Source: Slackia equolifaciens
Lineage (GTDB): Bacteria; Actinomycetota; Coriobacteriia; Coriobacteriales; Eggerthellaceae
DNA: 64,000 nucleotides
Direction of reading: 5' to 3'
Assembly: GCF_003725995.1 (NCBI RefSeq)
Contig: NZ_QIBX01000014.1
Location: forward strand, 1 to 64,000
In this document: piece by piece, positions 53,272 through 61,589 of the stretch
Numbering within the stretch: the stretch's first letter is position 1
Layout: every line of letters starts with the position of its first letter
The notes under the pieces: generated by a model
Seen by the model: only the letters and a program-made list of their open reading frames with translations
Told to the model about the DNA's origin: nothing
Database searches by the model: none
Position numbers and translations under genes: made by a program

Positions 53272-54522
53272 ATGACCCGCACCATTTCGACATGGCTTGT
53301 GAAACCGCAGCCCCGCTTGGGGGCAGTCGGACTCCTCATTCTGCTGGTTATCTCATCGGTCATCACGCCTCTTTCGCTGGATATGTACACGCCCGCGGTG
53401 CCTCATATGGCGGAGTACTTCGGCACCGACACCGGCATGGTGAATATGACGCTCGTGGGATATTACTTCTTCTTCGCGCTGGGGATGCTCGTGTTTGGCC
53501 CGATGAGCGACAAGTTCGGGCGGCGTCCTGTGCTGCTGCTGGGCATCGCGCTGTACGTCGCGGGGTCGGCGGCGTGTGCGGCATCCATAAGCATCGAGTT
53601 TCTGATCGCTGCGCGCATCGTAGAGGCGCTGGGCGCAGGATCCATCAGCGCCGTGTGCACCGCTGCGGTCAAGGATTCGTTCGAAGTAAAGCAGCGCGAG
53701 CGTATCCTCTCCATCATTCAAGTACTGTTCGTGGTGGGACCCGCCGCCGCACCCGTCATCGGCGCCGGGGTGCTGGCGGTTGCCGATTGGCGCATGACGT
53801 TTTGGATCCTCACGATTGTGGGCGCCCTGTGCCTGGTGCTCGCCGTGCTCTTCGAGGAGACGCTTGATGCAGGCGACCGCTACACCGGAGGACTCGCTCA
53901 CACCATAGGGCAGCTTGCCGTAGTGGGGCGCAACCCTGGATTTATGACGTTTCTGCTGATAACAAGCCTATTTGAAGTGGGCTTCATGGGCTACATCGCC
54001 GTTGGATCTTACATTTACGTTGACTATTTCGGAGTGGGAGAAGCCGGATACAGCGCGTTTTTCGCCGTGGCTGCCATCGTCACCGCAGCGGGGCCGCTTA
54101 TCTGGATAGCCGTGTCGAGGCGCATATCGGTAAGGCGATTCACGACCGTCATGATTGCGCTTGCGGCGTGCACCGGCGTTGCGGAGATGCTCATAGGCGG
54201 AAGCAACCCATTCGTGTTCTGTGGCATTTTCATCGTGTTCGCGCTGGCGGAATCGTGCACGCGCCCGTACAGCATGAACATCCTGCTGGAGCAGAACGCA
54301 CACGATGCCGGCAGCGCGTCGGCCCTCATGAATTGCATTCGCACATGCATCGGCAGCTTCGGCATGGTGCTTGCCGCGCTGCCGTGGCCCACCTACGTGT
54401 TTGGCGTGGGCGCATTGATGGCGGGATTCATGCTGGTAAGCCTTATTGGGTGGGTGGCGCTGCTACGCAGCCACATTCCTCTCGTGTGCGTGAAAGACGA
54501 TACGCCGGTTAGCCCACTCTAG
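53272..54522 (+). CDS. MFS drug-resistance transporter, Bcr/CflA type
   Basis: The 416-aa protein has 12 TM helices. Family features are TPLSLDMYTPAVPHMAEYF (Asp in TM1 typical of DHA1/Bcr exporters), the loop 2-3 motif GPMSDKFGRRPVLLLG (motif A) and the motif C-like VLFVVGPAAAPVIGAGV in TM5. It is a proton-coupled drug or metabolite exporter in the cytoplasmic membrane. GGAGG lies 10 nt before the ATG at 53272. No regulator is adjacent. Confidence 0.88.
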   Translation: MTRTISTWLVKPQPRLGAVGLLILLVISSVITPLSLDMYTPAVPHMAEYFGTDTGMVNMTLVGYYFFFALGMLVFGPMSDKFGRRPVLLLGIALYVAGSAACAASISIEFLIAARIVEALGAGSISAVCTAAVKDSFEVKQRERILSIIQVLFVVGPAAAPVIGAGVLAVADWRMTFWILTIVGALCLVLAVLFEETLDAGDRYTGGLAHTIGQLAVVGRNPGFMTFLLITSLFEVGFMGYIAVGSYIYVDYFGVGEAGYSAFFAVAAIVTAAGPLIWIAVSRRISVRRFTTVMIALAACTGVAEMLIGGSNPFVFCGIFIVFALAESCTRPYSMNILLEQNAHDAGSASALMNCIRTCIGSFGMVLAALPWPTYVFGVGALMAGFMLVSLIGWVALLRSHIPLVCVKDDTPVSPL

Positions 54523-55220
54523 GAGAAGGCGACCGAACGGCGCGGGCTGAGCGCGAACGCTACGGAGCGGGGCGTGCCGCTGGTCGAGGTGACTGAGCGA
54601 CACGGATTGAGCTCGGGATCGAGGTCGACTGGCATCCGGTTCGATCCCATCCTGGCTCCCAATCAGCCACATTGCCAGCGGTATAAAAACAGCGTTATCT
54701 GCTAAGAAATGGCGCCCTCGGTATAAAAACGTCGTTATATGAACCTTCCCTCGACCCGTAAACGCTGCGTGTTGCCAAAAACTCAGCAGGAACTTTCACA
54801 AAATACCAGGTCAAAAAACTCCGCCCTGCTCGCACCGCACACTTTTACATCAATCGTGCTAGACGGCCACACATATAACGATGTTTTTATACCGAGGACC
54901 TTAAAAGTTGGCAGATAAAGCGTTTTTTATACCGAGGAATCGAAGTTGGCGGGTAAAGAGTTTTAACAAAGCGCTCGAAGTGGGCGATCAAGACATCTTC
55001 AGCGAATGCTCCATGCTGACGGGCGAGGCGAGTACGACACCGTTGCCATGGCAGAGCCTTTCCGCGCGGCGGATGAAAAGGTGTGGGGCACTTCGGGAAC
55101 ACGTGCCGGATGAAAAGAAGGTGGAACGCCTCGGGAACGAAGAGTATCATCGGGCGCGTGCAGCAACGCAGCGTGTAGCAATACAGCATGTGGCAACGCA
55201 ATCATAGGAGGCAGTAGCGT
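54523..55220. other. 700-bp region with a large inverted-repeat element
   Basis: No gene is seen. It contains four copies of a CGGTATAAAAAC-based motif in a mirror arrangement (separate entry). The remainder, 54965-55200, should include the uspA promoter. Confidence 0.5.
54679..54934. repeat. mirror array of four CGGTATAAAAAC motifs
   Basis: Two direct copies at 54679-54698 and 54719-54738 (40 bp apart) face two inverted copies at 54875-54894 and 54915-54934 (also 40 bp apart). The outer pair share TTATCTGCYAA after the core, and the inner pair share CGTTATATG, so the whole is an imperfect long inverted repeat of 256 bp. There is no coding sequence inside. It is either a MITE-like element or a multi-site operator region. 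Confidence 0.7.
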
Positions 55221-55643
55221 ATGTGGTGCAAGCGGATTCTTTTAGCGTATGACGGTTCGGCGGCTTCTAAGAATGCACTCAAGCTGGCGGTTGACGTAGC
55301 CAAACAGGATCAAGATATAGAAATCATCGCGGCGCATATTCTGAAGATATATGGCGCTGGAGTCGCGCAAGACAGCATCATCCGTCAAGCCGAAGCACTG
55401 GCCGACGACCTTGAAAAGCAGCTCGCGGAGGTGCCTAACCCAACCCGTGTGGAGCTCTTGCGTGGCGATTCACCCGCTGACCTGCTGCTTTCATGCGCTC
55501 ACGACAATGAGTGCGACCTGATCGTCATGGGTAGCCGCGGCGTGGGCGGCGCCAAAGGATATCTGGGCAGCGTAAGCTACGCGGTGGTACAGCGCTCGGA
55601 GAAATGCGCCGTGCTCATCGCAAAAGAAGGGATGCACGCATAA
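55221..55643 (+). CDS. universal stress protein UspA family
   Basis: The 140-aa single-domain Usp has RILLAYDGSAASKNALKLA at the N-terminus (Asp for the nucleotide site) and the ATP-binding signature GSRGVGGAKGYLGSVSYAVVQ near the end. AGGAGG lies 9 nt before the ATG. The MFS gene begins 3 bp after its stop, so they form an operon; Usp proteins often accompany transporters as nucleotide-sensing partners. Confidence 0.92.
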   Translation: MWCKRILLAYDGSAASKNALKLAVDVAKQDQDIEIIAAHILKIYGAGVAQDSIIRQAEALADDLEKQLAEVPNPTRVELLRGDSPADLLLSCAHDNECDLIVMGSRGVGGAKGYLGSVSYAVVQRSEKCAVLIAKEGMHA

Positions 55644-55646
55644 GCC

Positions 55647-56846
55647 ATGGCACAGACAGAGGCACAGCCTAAACCAAAGCTCAAGCTCTGGACGCGCGAC
55701 TTCATTATCGGTGCGGGTATCAACTTTCTCATCATGGCGAACTATTTCGCACTCATGGTGATCACGGCCGACTATGCAATGGAGGAATACGGCGCTCCTG
55801 CATCGTTCGCAGGCCTGGTGGCGAGCATTTTCATCGTAGGCGCCCTTATCGCCCGACTAGTTGGGGGCGGCATCCTGGACTCCATCGGTCGGCGGCGCAT
55901 GCTGATAGTTGCCGTGGTTGCCGAATGCGTAATGTCGGCACTGTATTTCCTCAATCTGGGGCTGGCGTTTTTATTCATCATCAGAATCCTGCACGGCATT
56001 TCATACGGCGCGGCATCCATTGCGGTGAGCACCATCGTGACCTCCATTATTCCGGAGGAATGCAAGGGCGAAGGCGTAGGCTATTTCATGCTGAGCAATA
56101 CGCTCGGCACCGCCATCGGGCCCTTCATGGGCATGGCAATTTCACAGGCAATCGGAATTCGAGGGCTGTTCGCGGTGTGCCTGGCCATTGCTCTTATCTG
56201 CCTGGCCAGCCTACTATGGTTCAAACCTCCGCGCGAGGAGCGCAAGCCGTTCGCAGGCGGCGGGGCGCATCTGCGTGATTTCATCGAGCCCACGGCTATC
56301 CCTATCGGCGTCGTGGCGTGCCTGGTGTTTTTCGGATACGCAAGCATCCTGACGTTTCTATCGTCGTACGCCGAACGGGCGGGCATCCAAACCGCCGCAA
56401 GCTTCTTCTTTGTCGCCTACGCGATCACAATGTTCATATCGCGCCTGTTCACTGGCAAGATTTTTGACCGACGCGGAGCCAATGTGGTCATGATTCCCGC
56501 TTTCGTGTTGGCGATTGCCGGAATGGCGGCGGTGGGGCTGGCGGTCAACGGCGCAATCCTGCTGCTGGGCGCGGCGCTTTTGGGAGCGGGAATCGGCACG
56601 CTGCAATCGTGCGGCCTGACCATAGCGTTGCAGAAGGCGTCGGTGCGGCGCATCAGCCTGGCCAACTCAACGTACTACGTGCTGATGGACGGTGGCGTAG
56701 GTTTGGGCCCGGTATTGCTAGGCGCATTCGTTCCCCTGGTGGGATACAACGGCGTATACCTCGCAATGGCCGGACTCATCGGCGTGGCGATGGTGTTCTA
56801 TCTGGCGGTTATAGCGAAAGGCCAGGCCAAACGAAAGCGTCCGTGA
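55647..56846 (+). CDS. MFS transporter
   Basis: The 399-aa protein has 12 TM helices. It has motif A-like GGGILDSIGRRRMLIVAV after TM2, GEGVGYFMLSNTLGTAIGPFMGM (TM5), and FTGKIFDRRGANVVMIPAFVL between TM8 and TM9. The subfamily resembles DHA1-type exporters such as YfmO/AraJ relatives. The substrate is unknown. It is the second gene of the uspA operon. Confidence 0.87.
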   Translation: MAQTEAQPKPKLKLWTRDFIIGAGINFLIMANYFALMVITADYAMEEYGAPASFAGLVASIFIVGALIARLVGGGILDSIGRRRMLIVAVVAECVMSALYFLNLGLAFLFIIRILHGISYGAASIAVSTIVTSIIPEECKGEGVGYFMLSNTLGTAIGPFMGMAISQAIGIRGLFAVCLAIALICLASLLWFKPPREERKPFAGGGAHLRDFIEPTAIPIGVVACLVFFGYASILTFLSSYAERAGIQTAASFFFVAYAITMFISRLFTGKIFDRRGANVVMIPAFVLAIAGMAAVGLAVNGAILLLGAALLGAGIGTLQSCGLTIALQKASVRRISLANSTYYVLMDGGVGLGPVLLGAFVPLVGYNGVYLAMAGLIGVAMVFYLAVIAKGQAKRKRP

Positions 56847-57015
56847 TCGGCTCCCCTGATGAGCCATTCACAGACGCAAATCGCCATAAAGCACCGCCCG
56901 GCAGGAAACACCGCAGAACCATGCAGGCTCAATCGACCGCATTGCCAAATGCGCACACGACAGAGGGTGCTCCGGCAAAGACTTTCGGGGAACGCGGCAC
57001 TTGTACCGTCCATCG

Positions 57016-57046
57016 TTAAATGTTATATATGATATATAACATTTAA
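57016..57046. promoter_or_regulatory. 31-bp perfect palindrome, operator of the GntR gene
   Basis: 15-bp arms around one central G (left arm TTAAATGTTATATAT, right arm its exact complement). It lies 28 bp before the gntR start codon and overlaps AT-rich -10-like sequence. Autoregulatory sites of YtrA-subfamily GntR proteins are of this type. Confidence 0.8.
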
Positions 57047-57074
57047 CCTTTTATTCGCGTCAGAAGGAGCCGTC

Positions 57075-57599
57075 ATGATCCTTCGCATAGACCAGATGTC
57101 GCCCAACCCCGTATACCTTCAGATTCGCGACCAGATTGTAGCCGCCATCGCGCGCGGCGAGCTGCTGCCGGCAGACAGGCTGCCCAGCGTGCGCGCGCTC
57201 GCAAGCGATCTGGGCATAAACCTGCACACGGTGAACAAGGCGTATGCCGTGCTGCGCGACGAAGGCTATCTCCTCATGAGGGGACGGGCGGGAGCTGTAG
57301 TGGCCGATTTCAAGCAGCTGGCAAGCCCCGAAAAAAAGGCCGCCAGCGCCGAGAAGCTCGGCGCGAGCCTCTACCAGCTCGCCCTCGAGCATTGCGCGCA
57401 GGGAGGCACCGAGGAGGATTTTCTTAAAGAGGCGCAAGCGCAGGCCGATCGAGTATTTGCCGATCCGGGCGTCGCCGGAGCGAAGCGCGATGTGCACGTG
57501 CTGGGGCTCGATCCCAAGGACGGTGCTCTGCGGCCCGAACGCCCCGGCGAGAGCGCCAACATATTGGGCTCCGACAGCGCCGCACCTCAAGGGGCGTGA
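57075..57599 (+). CDS. GntR-family regulator, YtrA subfamily
   Basis: The 174-aa protein has an N-terminal wHTH (PVYLQIRDQIVAAIARGELLPADRLPSVRALASDLGINLHTVNKAYAVLRDEGYLLMRGRAG, residues about 12-73). A C-terminal helical dimerisation part follows, longer than in typical YtrA proteins. AGAAGGAG precedes the ATG. It overlaps functionally with the next gene (5 bp apart), a membrane DUF1648 protein, a pairing common in Firmicutes and Coriobacteriia. It probably represses its own operon through the palindrome at 57016-57046. Confidence 0.9.
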   Translation: MILRIDQMSPNPVYLQIRDQIVAAIARGELLPADRLPSVRALASDLGINLHTVNKAYAVLRDEGYLLMRGRAGAVVADFKQLASPEKKAASAEKLGASLYQLALEHCAQGGTEEDFLKEAQAQADRVFADPGVAGAKRDVHVLGLDPKDGALRPERPGESANILGSDSAAPQGA

Positions 57600-57603
57600 G
57601 AGC

Positions 57604-58746
57604 ATGATAGCCATCGCGACCATCGGAACATTCGCATCGCTCACGCTCGCCATGGGCCTGCTTCTTGCGTTCACTCCGTACCTCATGCGCCGCAATGAGT
57701 GCTTCGCCGTTACCGTTCCCGCAGCGGCGCAGCGCGACCCACGCCTCGTGTCGCTCAAAAAACGATACGCAACGGCGATGCTCGCTGTGACCGGCGTTTC
57801 AACCGTTATCGCCCTCATAGCCGGCGTACTCATGATTCAGGGAGCCGACCAAACGGACGGCGGCCCCATAGGCATCGGCATTTTCCTGGAATGCGCCGCA
57901 CTTTTCATCCCGCTGATTCTTTCGTTCGCGCTCATGCTGCACAATCGCGGCAAGGTCATCCGAATCAAACGCAAAGAGGGATGGGCGGCGCAAGCGCAGC
58001 AAACCATTGCCACCATCGCCGAAGCCGATATGCCGGGCGCGGTTCCTTTCGCCTGGAACCTCCTTTACATCCCCGTCATCCTCGCAACGCTCGCCTTGGG
58101 GCTGACGCTGTACCCGTCAATGCCGGACATGATTCCCATGCATGCCGATTTCGCGGGCAATGTAAACAGCTGGGAACCCAAGACGATCGGAACGGTGTTC
58201 GGTTTCCCTCTGGCCATTGAAGTATTTATGGCAGCCTGCTTCATGCTGAGCCATTGGATGATTCTGAGGTCGAAGCGCCCAAGCGACCCCGATGCGCCGG
58301 CAACCTCGGCGCTCGCGTATGGCATGTTCGCTCGCGCGCAAAGCATCTATCTGCTTGTTGTTGGGGTGCTCGTAAGCGGGGGCATCGGAATTCTCTTCAT
58401 GCTTTCGTCCGCCGGGCTCATCGGGCTCGGTCAAGCCGGATTCATCATTATGATCCTATGCATCCCCGTGGTCATTGGAGCCATTGCGCTTTCGGTGGTG
58501 TACGGTCAAGCCGGTTCGCGCATGTTTACAAGAATGCAAGACGGGGAGCATCTGCTCGCCGACGAGGACGCCCATTGGAAGCTTGGGGTGTTCTATTTCA
58601 ACCCCGATGACGCAAGCTTCATCGTCCCCGAACGGTTCGGCATCGGGTGGACGATGAATTTCGCGCGTCCCGCCGCCTGGGCGGTCATGCTCAGCGTGCC
58701 CGCATTCACCATCCTGTTCGTTGTCATCGTGGGCATGCTTGTATAA
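57604..58746 (+). CDS. DUF1648/DUF5808 membrane protein
   Basis: The 380-aa protein has about eight TM helices. A DUF1648 segment (about 155-205, PVILATLALGLTLYPSMPDMIPMHADFAGNVNSW) and a C-terminal DUF5808-like motif (HWKLGVFYFNPDDASFIVPERFGIGWTMNFARP) are visible. Related proteins occur in operons with GntR regulators and in SdpI-type immunity proteins; a role in envelope stress or antimicrobial-peptide immunity is possible. The start at 57604 follows AAGGGG and the stop of gntR by 4 bp. Confidence 0.85.
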   Translation: MIAIATIGTFASLTLAMGLLLAFTPYLMRRNECFAVTVPAAAQRDPRLVSLKKRYATAMLAVTGVSTVIALIAGVLMIQGADQTDGGPIGIGIFLECAALFIPLILSFALMLHNRGKVIRIKRKEGWAAQAQQTIATIAEADMPGAVPFAWNLLYIPVILATLALGLTLYPSMPDMIPMHADFAGNVNSWEPKTIGTVFGFPLAIEVFMAACFMLSHWMILRSKRPSDPDAPATSALAYGMFARAQSIYLLVVGVLVSGGIGILFMLSSAGLIGLGQAGFIIMILCIPVVIGAIALSVVYGQAGSRMFTRMQDGEHLLADEDAHWKLGVFYFNPDDASFIVPERFGIGWTMNFARPAAWAVMLSVPAFTILFVVIVGMLV

Positions 58747-58875
58747 AACCCCAGTTCAACTACTATGTAAAAGACTTTTTGCAAGGTTATTTCGCACCGT
58801 GGCGCCCCATGTCAAAACCATTCGGTGGTAAAGTTTTCCGCATTCCGGCACATTTCCAACCAGAAGGGATTGCAC

Positions 58876-59472
58876 ATGGAACTGAGCCAGCACATCAAGA
58901 ATCACCGCACGCGGCTGGGTATGTCCCAAGAGCAACTGGCAGAGGCTATCTTCGTTTCGCGCCAGACGATCTCTAATTGGGAAACCGACCGCACCTATCC
59001 CGATGTGCAAAGCCTGCTTCTTTTGAGCAACCTCTTCGAGGTAAGCGTCGACTCGCTGATCAAAGGAGATGTTGAGGAAATGAAGTCGGTTATCACTGAA
59101 GAAGCCAAACGCTTGAACAAACTCGGCGTGGTCATGGTCGTGTGCGGAGCGGGGTCAGCCATCTGGGCCGTTGCAACTACGTTGCTAGATTTGAGCTTGC
59201 CGGTGATCCTGGTGCCAACCGTCGCGCTGTTCATCCCCGCGGCCATAGCCGCTGGAATGGCGGAAAAAATCAAGCACGACAACCAGCTGTTCACATACAA
59301 GGCCATCGAGGCATTCATGCAAGGAGCAGACCCGGACGTGCTGAGGGAAGAGAACCAGAAGGCTGGAAGGGCATGGTGGGGCAAGCTCGTGGCGGAAACC
59401 GCCGTGGCGATCGTGCTCGGCTTCTGCTGCGGATGGGGGCTCCTCAGCATCATTCAAAAGCTGGTGGGGTAG
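58876..59472 (+). CDS. XRE regulator with membrane-spanning C-terminus
   Basis: The 198-aa protein has an N-terminal XRE HTH (IKNHRTRLGMSQEQLAEAIFVSRQTISNWETDRTYPDVQSLLLLSNLFEVSVDSLIKGDV, residues 7-66). Hydrophobic segments at about 85-105, 108-128 and 175-195 follow. Such membrane-bound XRE proteins (as in Bacillus YvaO-like and LiaF-like groups) can sense envelope state. AAGGG precedes the ATG at 58876. It is close in design to the protein at 59766-60773. Confidence 0.85.
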   Translation: MELSQHIKNHRTRLGMSQEQLAEAIFVSRQTISNWETDRTYPDVQSLLLLSNLFEVSVDSLIKGDVEEMKSVITEEAKRLNKLGVVMVVCGAGSAIWAVATTLLDLSLPVILVPTVALFIPAAIAAGMAEKIKHDNQLFTYKAIEAFMQGADPDVLREENQKAGRAWWGKLVAETAVAIVLGFCCGWGLLSIIQKLVG

Positions 59473-59682
59473 CGGGCGATTGGGCTTGTGGGCCGTCGGC
59501 CTGCAGGTTGCATGGTTTGCCCACCCGATCAAACCGCCAACCCATTTGCTTACCTTTTCGACCCATTCATGCGCATGACCCATTCGGTTGGGCCCATGAC
59601 GCACCATTGTCGCCAGACCGGTCAGCGCGCGGACCGGCTGCGATATAGATCTAATTTCAAGCTTTTGTAGAAGGAGAAAACG

Positions 59683-59898
59683 ATGAGCGATCGTTTTGTA
59701 GAAGTGTACTCCCAGGGCGTCACCAACGCGCGTAAGGTATTCGTAGATACCGAAACCGGCGTAAATTACCTGCTCGCTTCGTCCAATATGACGAGCGGAT
59801 GCGGCGTATCGGTCATGCTGAACGCAGACGGCACGCCCCTCGTCACCCATTTGGATGAAAACGACCCGGTGGCAATGGGCCAGCTGCTCGACCGATAA
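59683..59898 (+). CDS. DUF6440 family small protein
   Basis: The 71-aa protein reads VFVDTETGVNYLLASSNMTSGCGVSVMLNADGTPLVTH, the DUF6440 pattern. AAGGAG lies 7 nt before the ATG. The function is unknown. Its 3' half (59766-59898) is overlapped on the opposite strand by the C-terminal tail of the XRE membrane protein, an overlap that seems to result from a frameshift in that gene. A second member of the family is at 52146-52388. Confidence 0.8.
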   Translation: MSDRFVEVYSQGVTNARKVFVDTETGVNYLLASSNMTSGCGVSVMLNADGTPLVTHLDENDPVAMGQLLDR

Positions 59899-60773
59899 GG
59901 AAGCGCATGAGGCGCGGCGAGGGCGACGCCTTGCCGCGCCCGAAGTCCTACCCCCCGGCGCCTTCTGCCGCCAACCCAGAATATGAGCAGCACGACCGCG
60001 CCGCCGGCTATGGCGAACCAATCGCGTGGGGAACCGAAGCCGCCTGCCGCAACGCCAAGCGCGACGGCTCCCGCAATCCAAAGCGCCGGCAGGATGGCAG
60101 CCGACCACGCGGGCCTTGTGTAGCGACCCAACATCTGCGCCGCCGCCAACGCGGCAGCGACGCAGACGGCTACCGCAAGCCCGGTGAACTCCCGCACACC
60201 AAGCAGCAGACCGCCCAACACCAGCACGCCAATGCCCACGACGAGCCCTACGAAGACCTCGAGCGCCAAACGCATGGCGTTGGCGGAGGCGTTCTCGCGC
60301 GCCGCCTCGGCGGAATCACCGGACGCCGCCCCCAAAAGCTCGGCCGCGCTCCTGGCGTCGCGGCCGCCCCCTTGGCGGCGCGCGATGAGGAAGACCGCGG
60401 TAGACGCCAGAACGAAAACCGCGAGCAACAGGCGCAGTGCTGGCTCCAGGTAGTCGCGCTCTACCGTCGCCATGATGCCAAGCACGGCGACAACGGTGAC
60501 CTCCACCGCCGCCAGCGCAATGGCAGCCGACCTCGTCCTCCGATCGTTTTTCTCCACCATCTCGCGCATTTCGGCCACGTCTCCTTTCACCAGCTCGTCG
60601 ATCGTCGCGTCGAAAAGGTTCGCGAGAAGGAGCATACCCTGGACGTCGGGCAAAGTCTTCCCGGTCTCCCAGTGGCTCACCGTGACGCGGCTCACATAGA
60701 GCCTCTGCGCGAGCTCGTCTTGGGAGAGCCCAAGCTTCTGCCTTCGCTCCCTGATTTGGTTTCCAATATCCAT
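59766..60773 (-). CDS. XRE regulator with multiple TM helices; 3' end altered by a G-tract
   Basis: The 335-aa frame has an XRE HTH (IRERRQKLGLSQDELAQRLYVSRVTVSHWETGKTLPDVQGMLLLANLF, residues 7-54), then about six TM helices (90-285) ending WFAIAGGAVVLLIFWVGG. After GRRRRG the sequence becomes a non-hydrophobic tail of about 60 aa that is antisense to the DUF6440 gene. At that point the DNA reads CCGGGGGGTAG. With one G fewer the protein would stop at this TAG, giving an expected end near 59949. The native protein is therefore probably about 270 aa. High GC relative to upstream genes. Confidence 0.75.
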   Translation of the reverse strand: MDIGNQIRERRQKLGLSQDELAQRLYVSRVTVSHWETGKTLPDVQGMLLLANLFDATIDELVKGDVAEMREMVEKNDRRTRSAAIALAAVEVTVVAVLGIMATVERDYLEPALRLLLAVFVLASTAVFLIARRQGGGRDARSAAELLGAASGDSAEAARENASANAMRLALEVFVGLVVGIGVLVLGGLLLGVREFTGLAVAVCVAAALAAAQMLGRYTRPAWSAAILPALWIAGAVALGVAAGGFGSPRDWFAIAGGAVVLLIFWVGGRRRRGVGLRARQGVALAAPHALPYRSSSWPIATGSFSSKWVTRGVPSAFSMTDTPHPLVILDEASR

Positions 60774-61589
60774 GCGCGTCCATCCTCCCGCGGCCTTCCG
60801 ACGCCTTCAACGTAGGCGAAAGGTGACAAAACCGCAGTATAAAGTGTTTTACATGCGACGCGACCCGCCTCGCCGGGCAGAAAGAACCCTCCCCCGAGCC
60901 CCAACGCGGCAGAAAACGAAGCCATATCGTTCGACATACTCGCACGCCAAACCGCTCAAAGGCTGGTGTGCGAGAAAAACCGCCCTCGTCAACGAAATGT
61001 TTCATGGGCACCGACTACGCATCGTTGGCGCCCCGGCCAGATGTCCACTTTCCCAAAGGCGCAGCCGGAGAGGCGAGCGGCGGTGAGATAGCCAGCCGCA
61101 AACAGGATGGCGCACACCCTGGAGACCGTCCAAGCCCCCTCGCTGGACAAGACGAACGCCCCCTCTTCAGCCGCTCGTTCTTGCGCCTCATCCTGCGATT
61201 CTCTTCGACGACCCGGAAGAGGCTGGCCGAGGAGCCAGGGGCTTTCTCCCGCACCCGCCCCACCGACCCGTTGACATGCTGCACCTGAAGCGGTACCGTG
61301 GCCGCCGACATGCGAATCCGACACGGAAGGCACGCGATGAGGCCGCTCTGCATTGGAGAAGCCCTGGGCACAGCCGCCGACGAGGCAGCGCGCAGGGCGT
61401 GATATAGGAAAGAGACGTCGGCGCGAGGCGCTGGGCTTTAGGACCCGGCGCCCGCCGCGCCGTGCCTTGACCGGAAGACGCCGCGGGCCCTCGTCCGCGG
61501 CGTCTTCGCGTTCCGGGGCGTCCGGGGCGCGGCAGGTTAGGCGGCCGCAGGGCGCGCCGCCTCCGTCCGGATTCGAAAGGCTTTCACCC
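60774..61589. other. 816-bp high-GC region without a convincing gene
   Basis: Open frames occur on both strands because of the high GC, but no family, ribosome binding site or domain can be supported. The stretch on the minus strand around 61150-61290 (VVEENRRMRRKNERLKRG) looks like a coiled-coil fragment and may be a gene relic. A 13-bp perfect hairpin lies at 61474-61507 ahead of the MATE gene. Confidence 0.4.
61474..61507 (+). promoter_or_regulatory. GC-rich hairpin in the MATE leader
   Basis: GAAGACGCCGCGG and CCGCGGCGTCTTC form a perfect 13-bp stem with an 8-nt loop, 82 bp before the MATE start. No U-run follows. It may be a terminator of an upstream transcript or part of a leader control. 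Confidence 0.5.
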
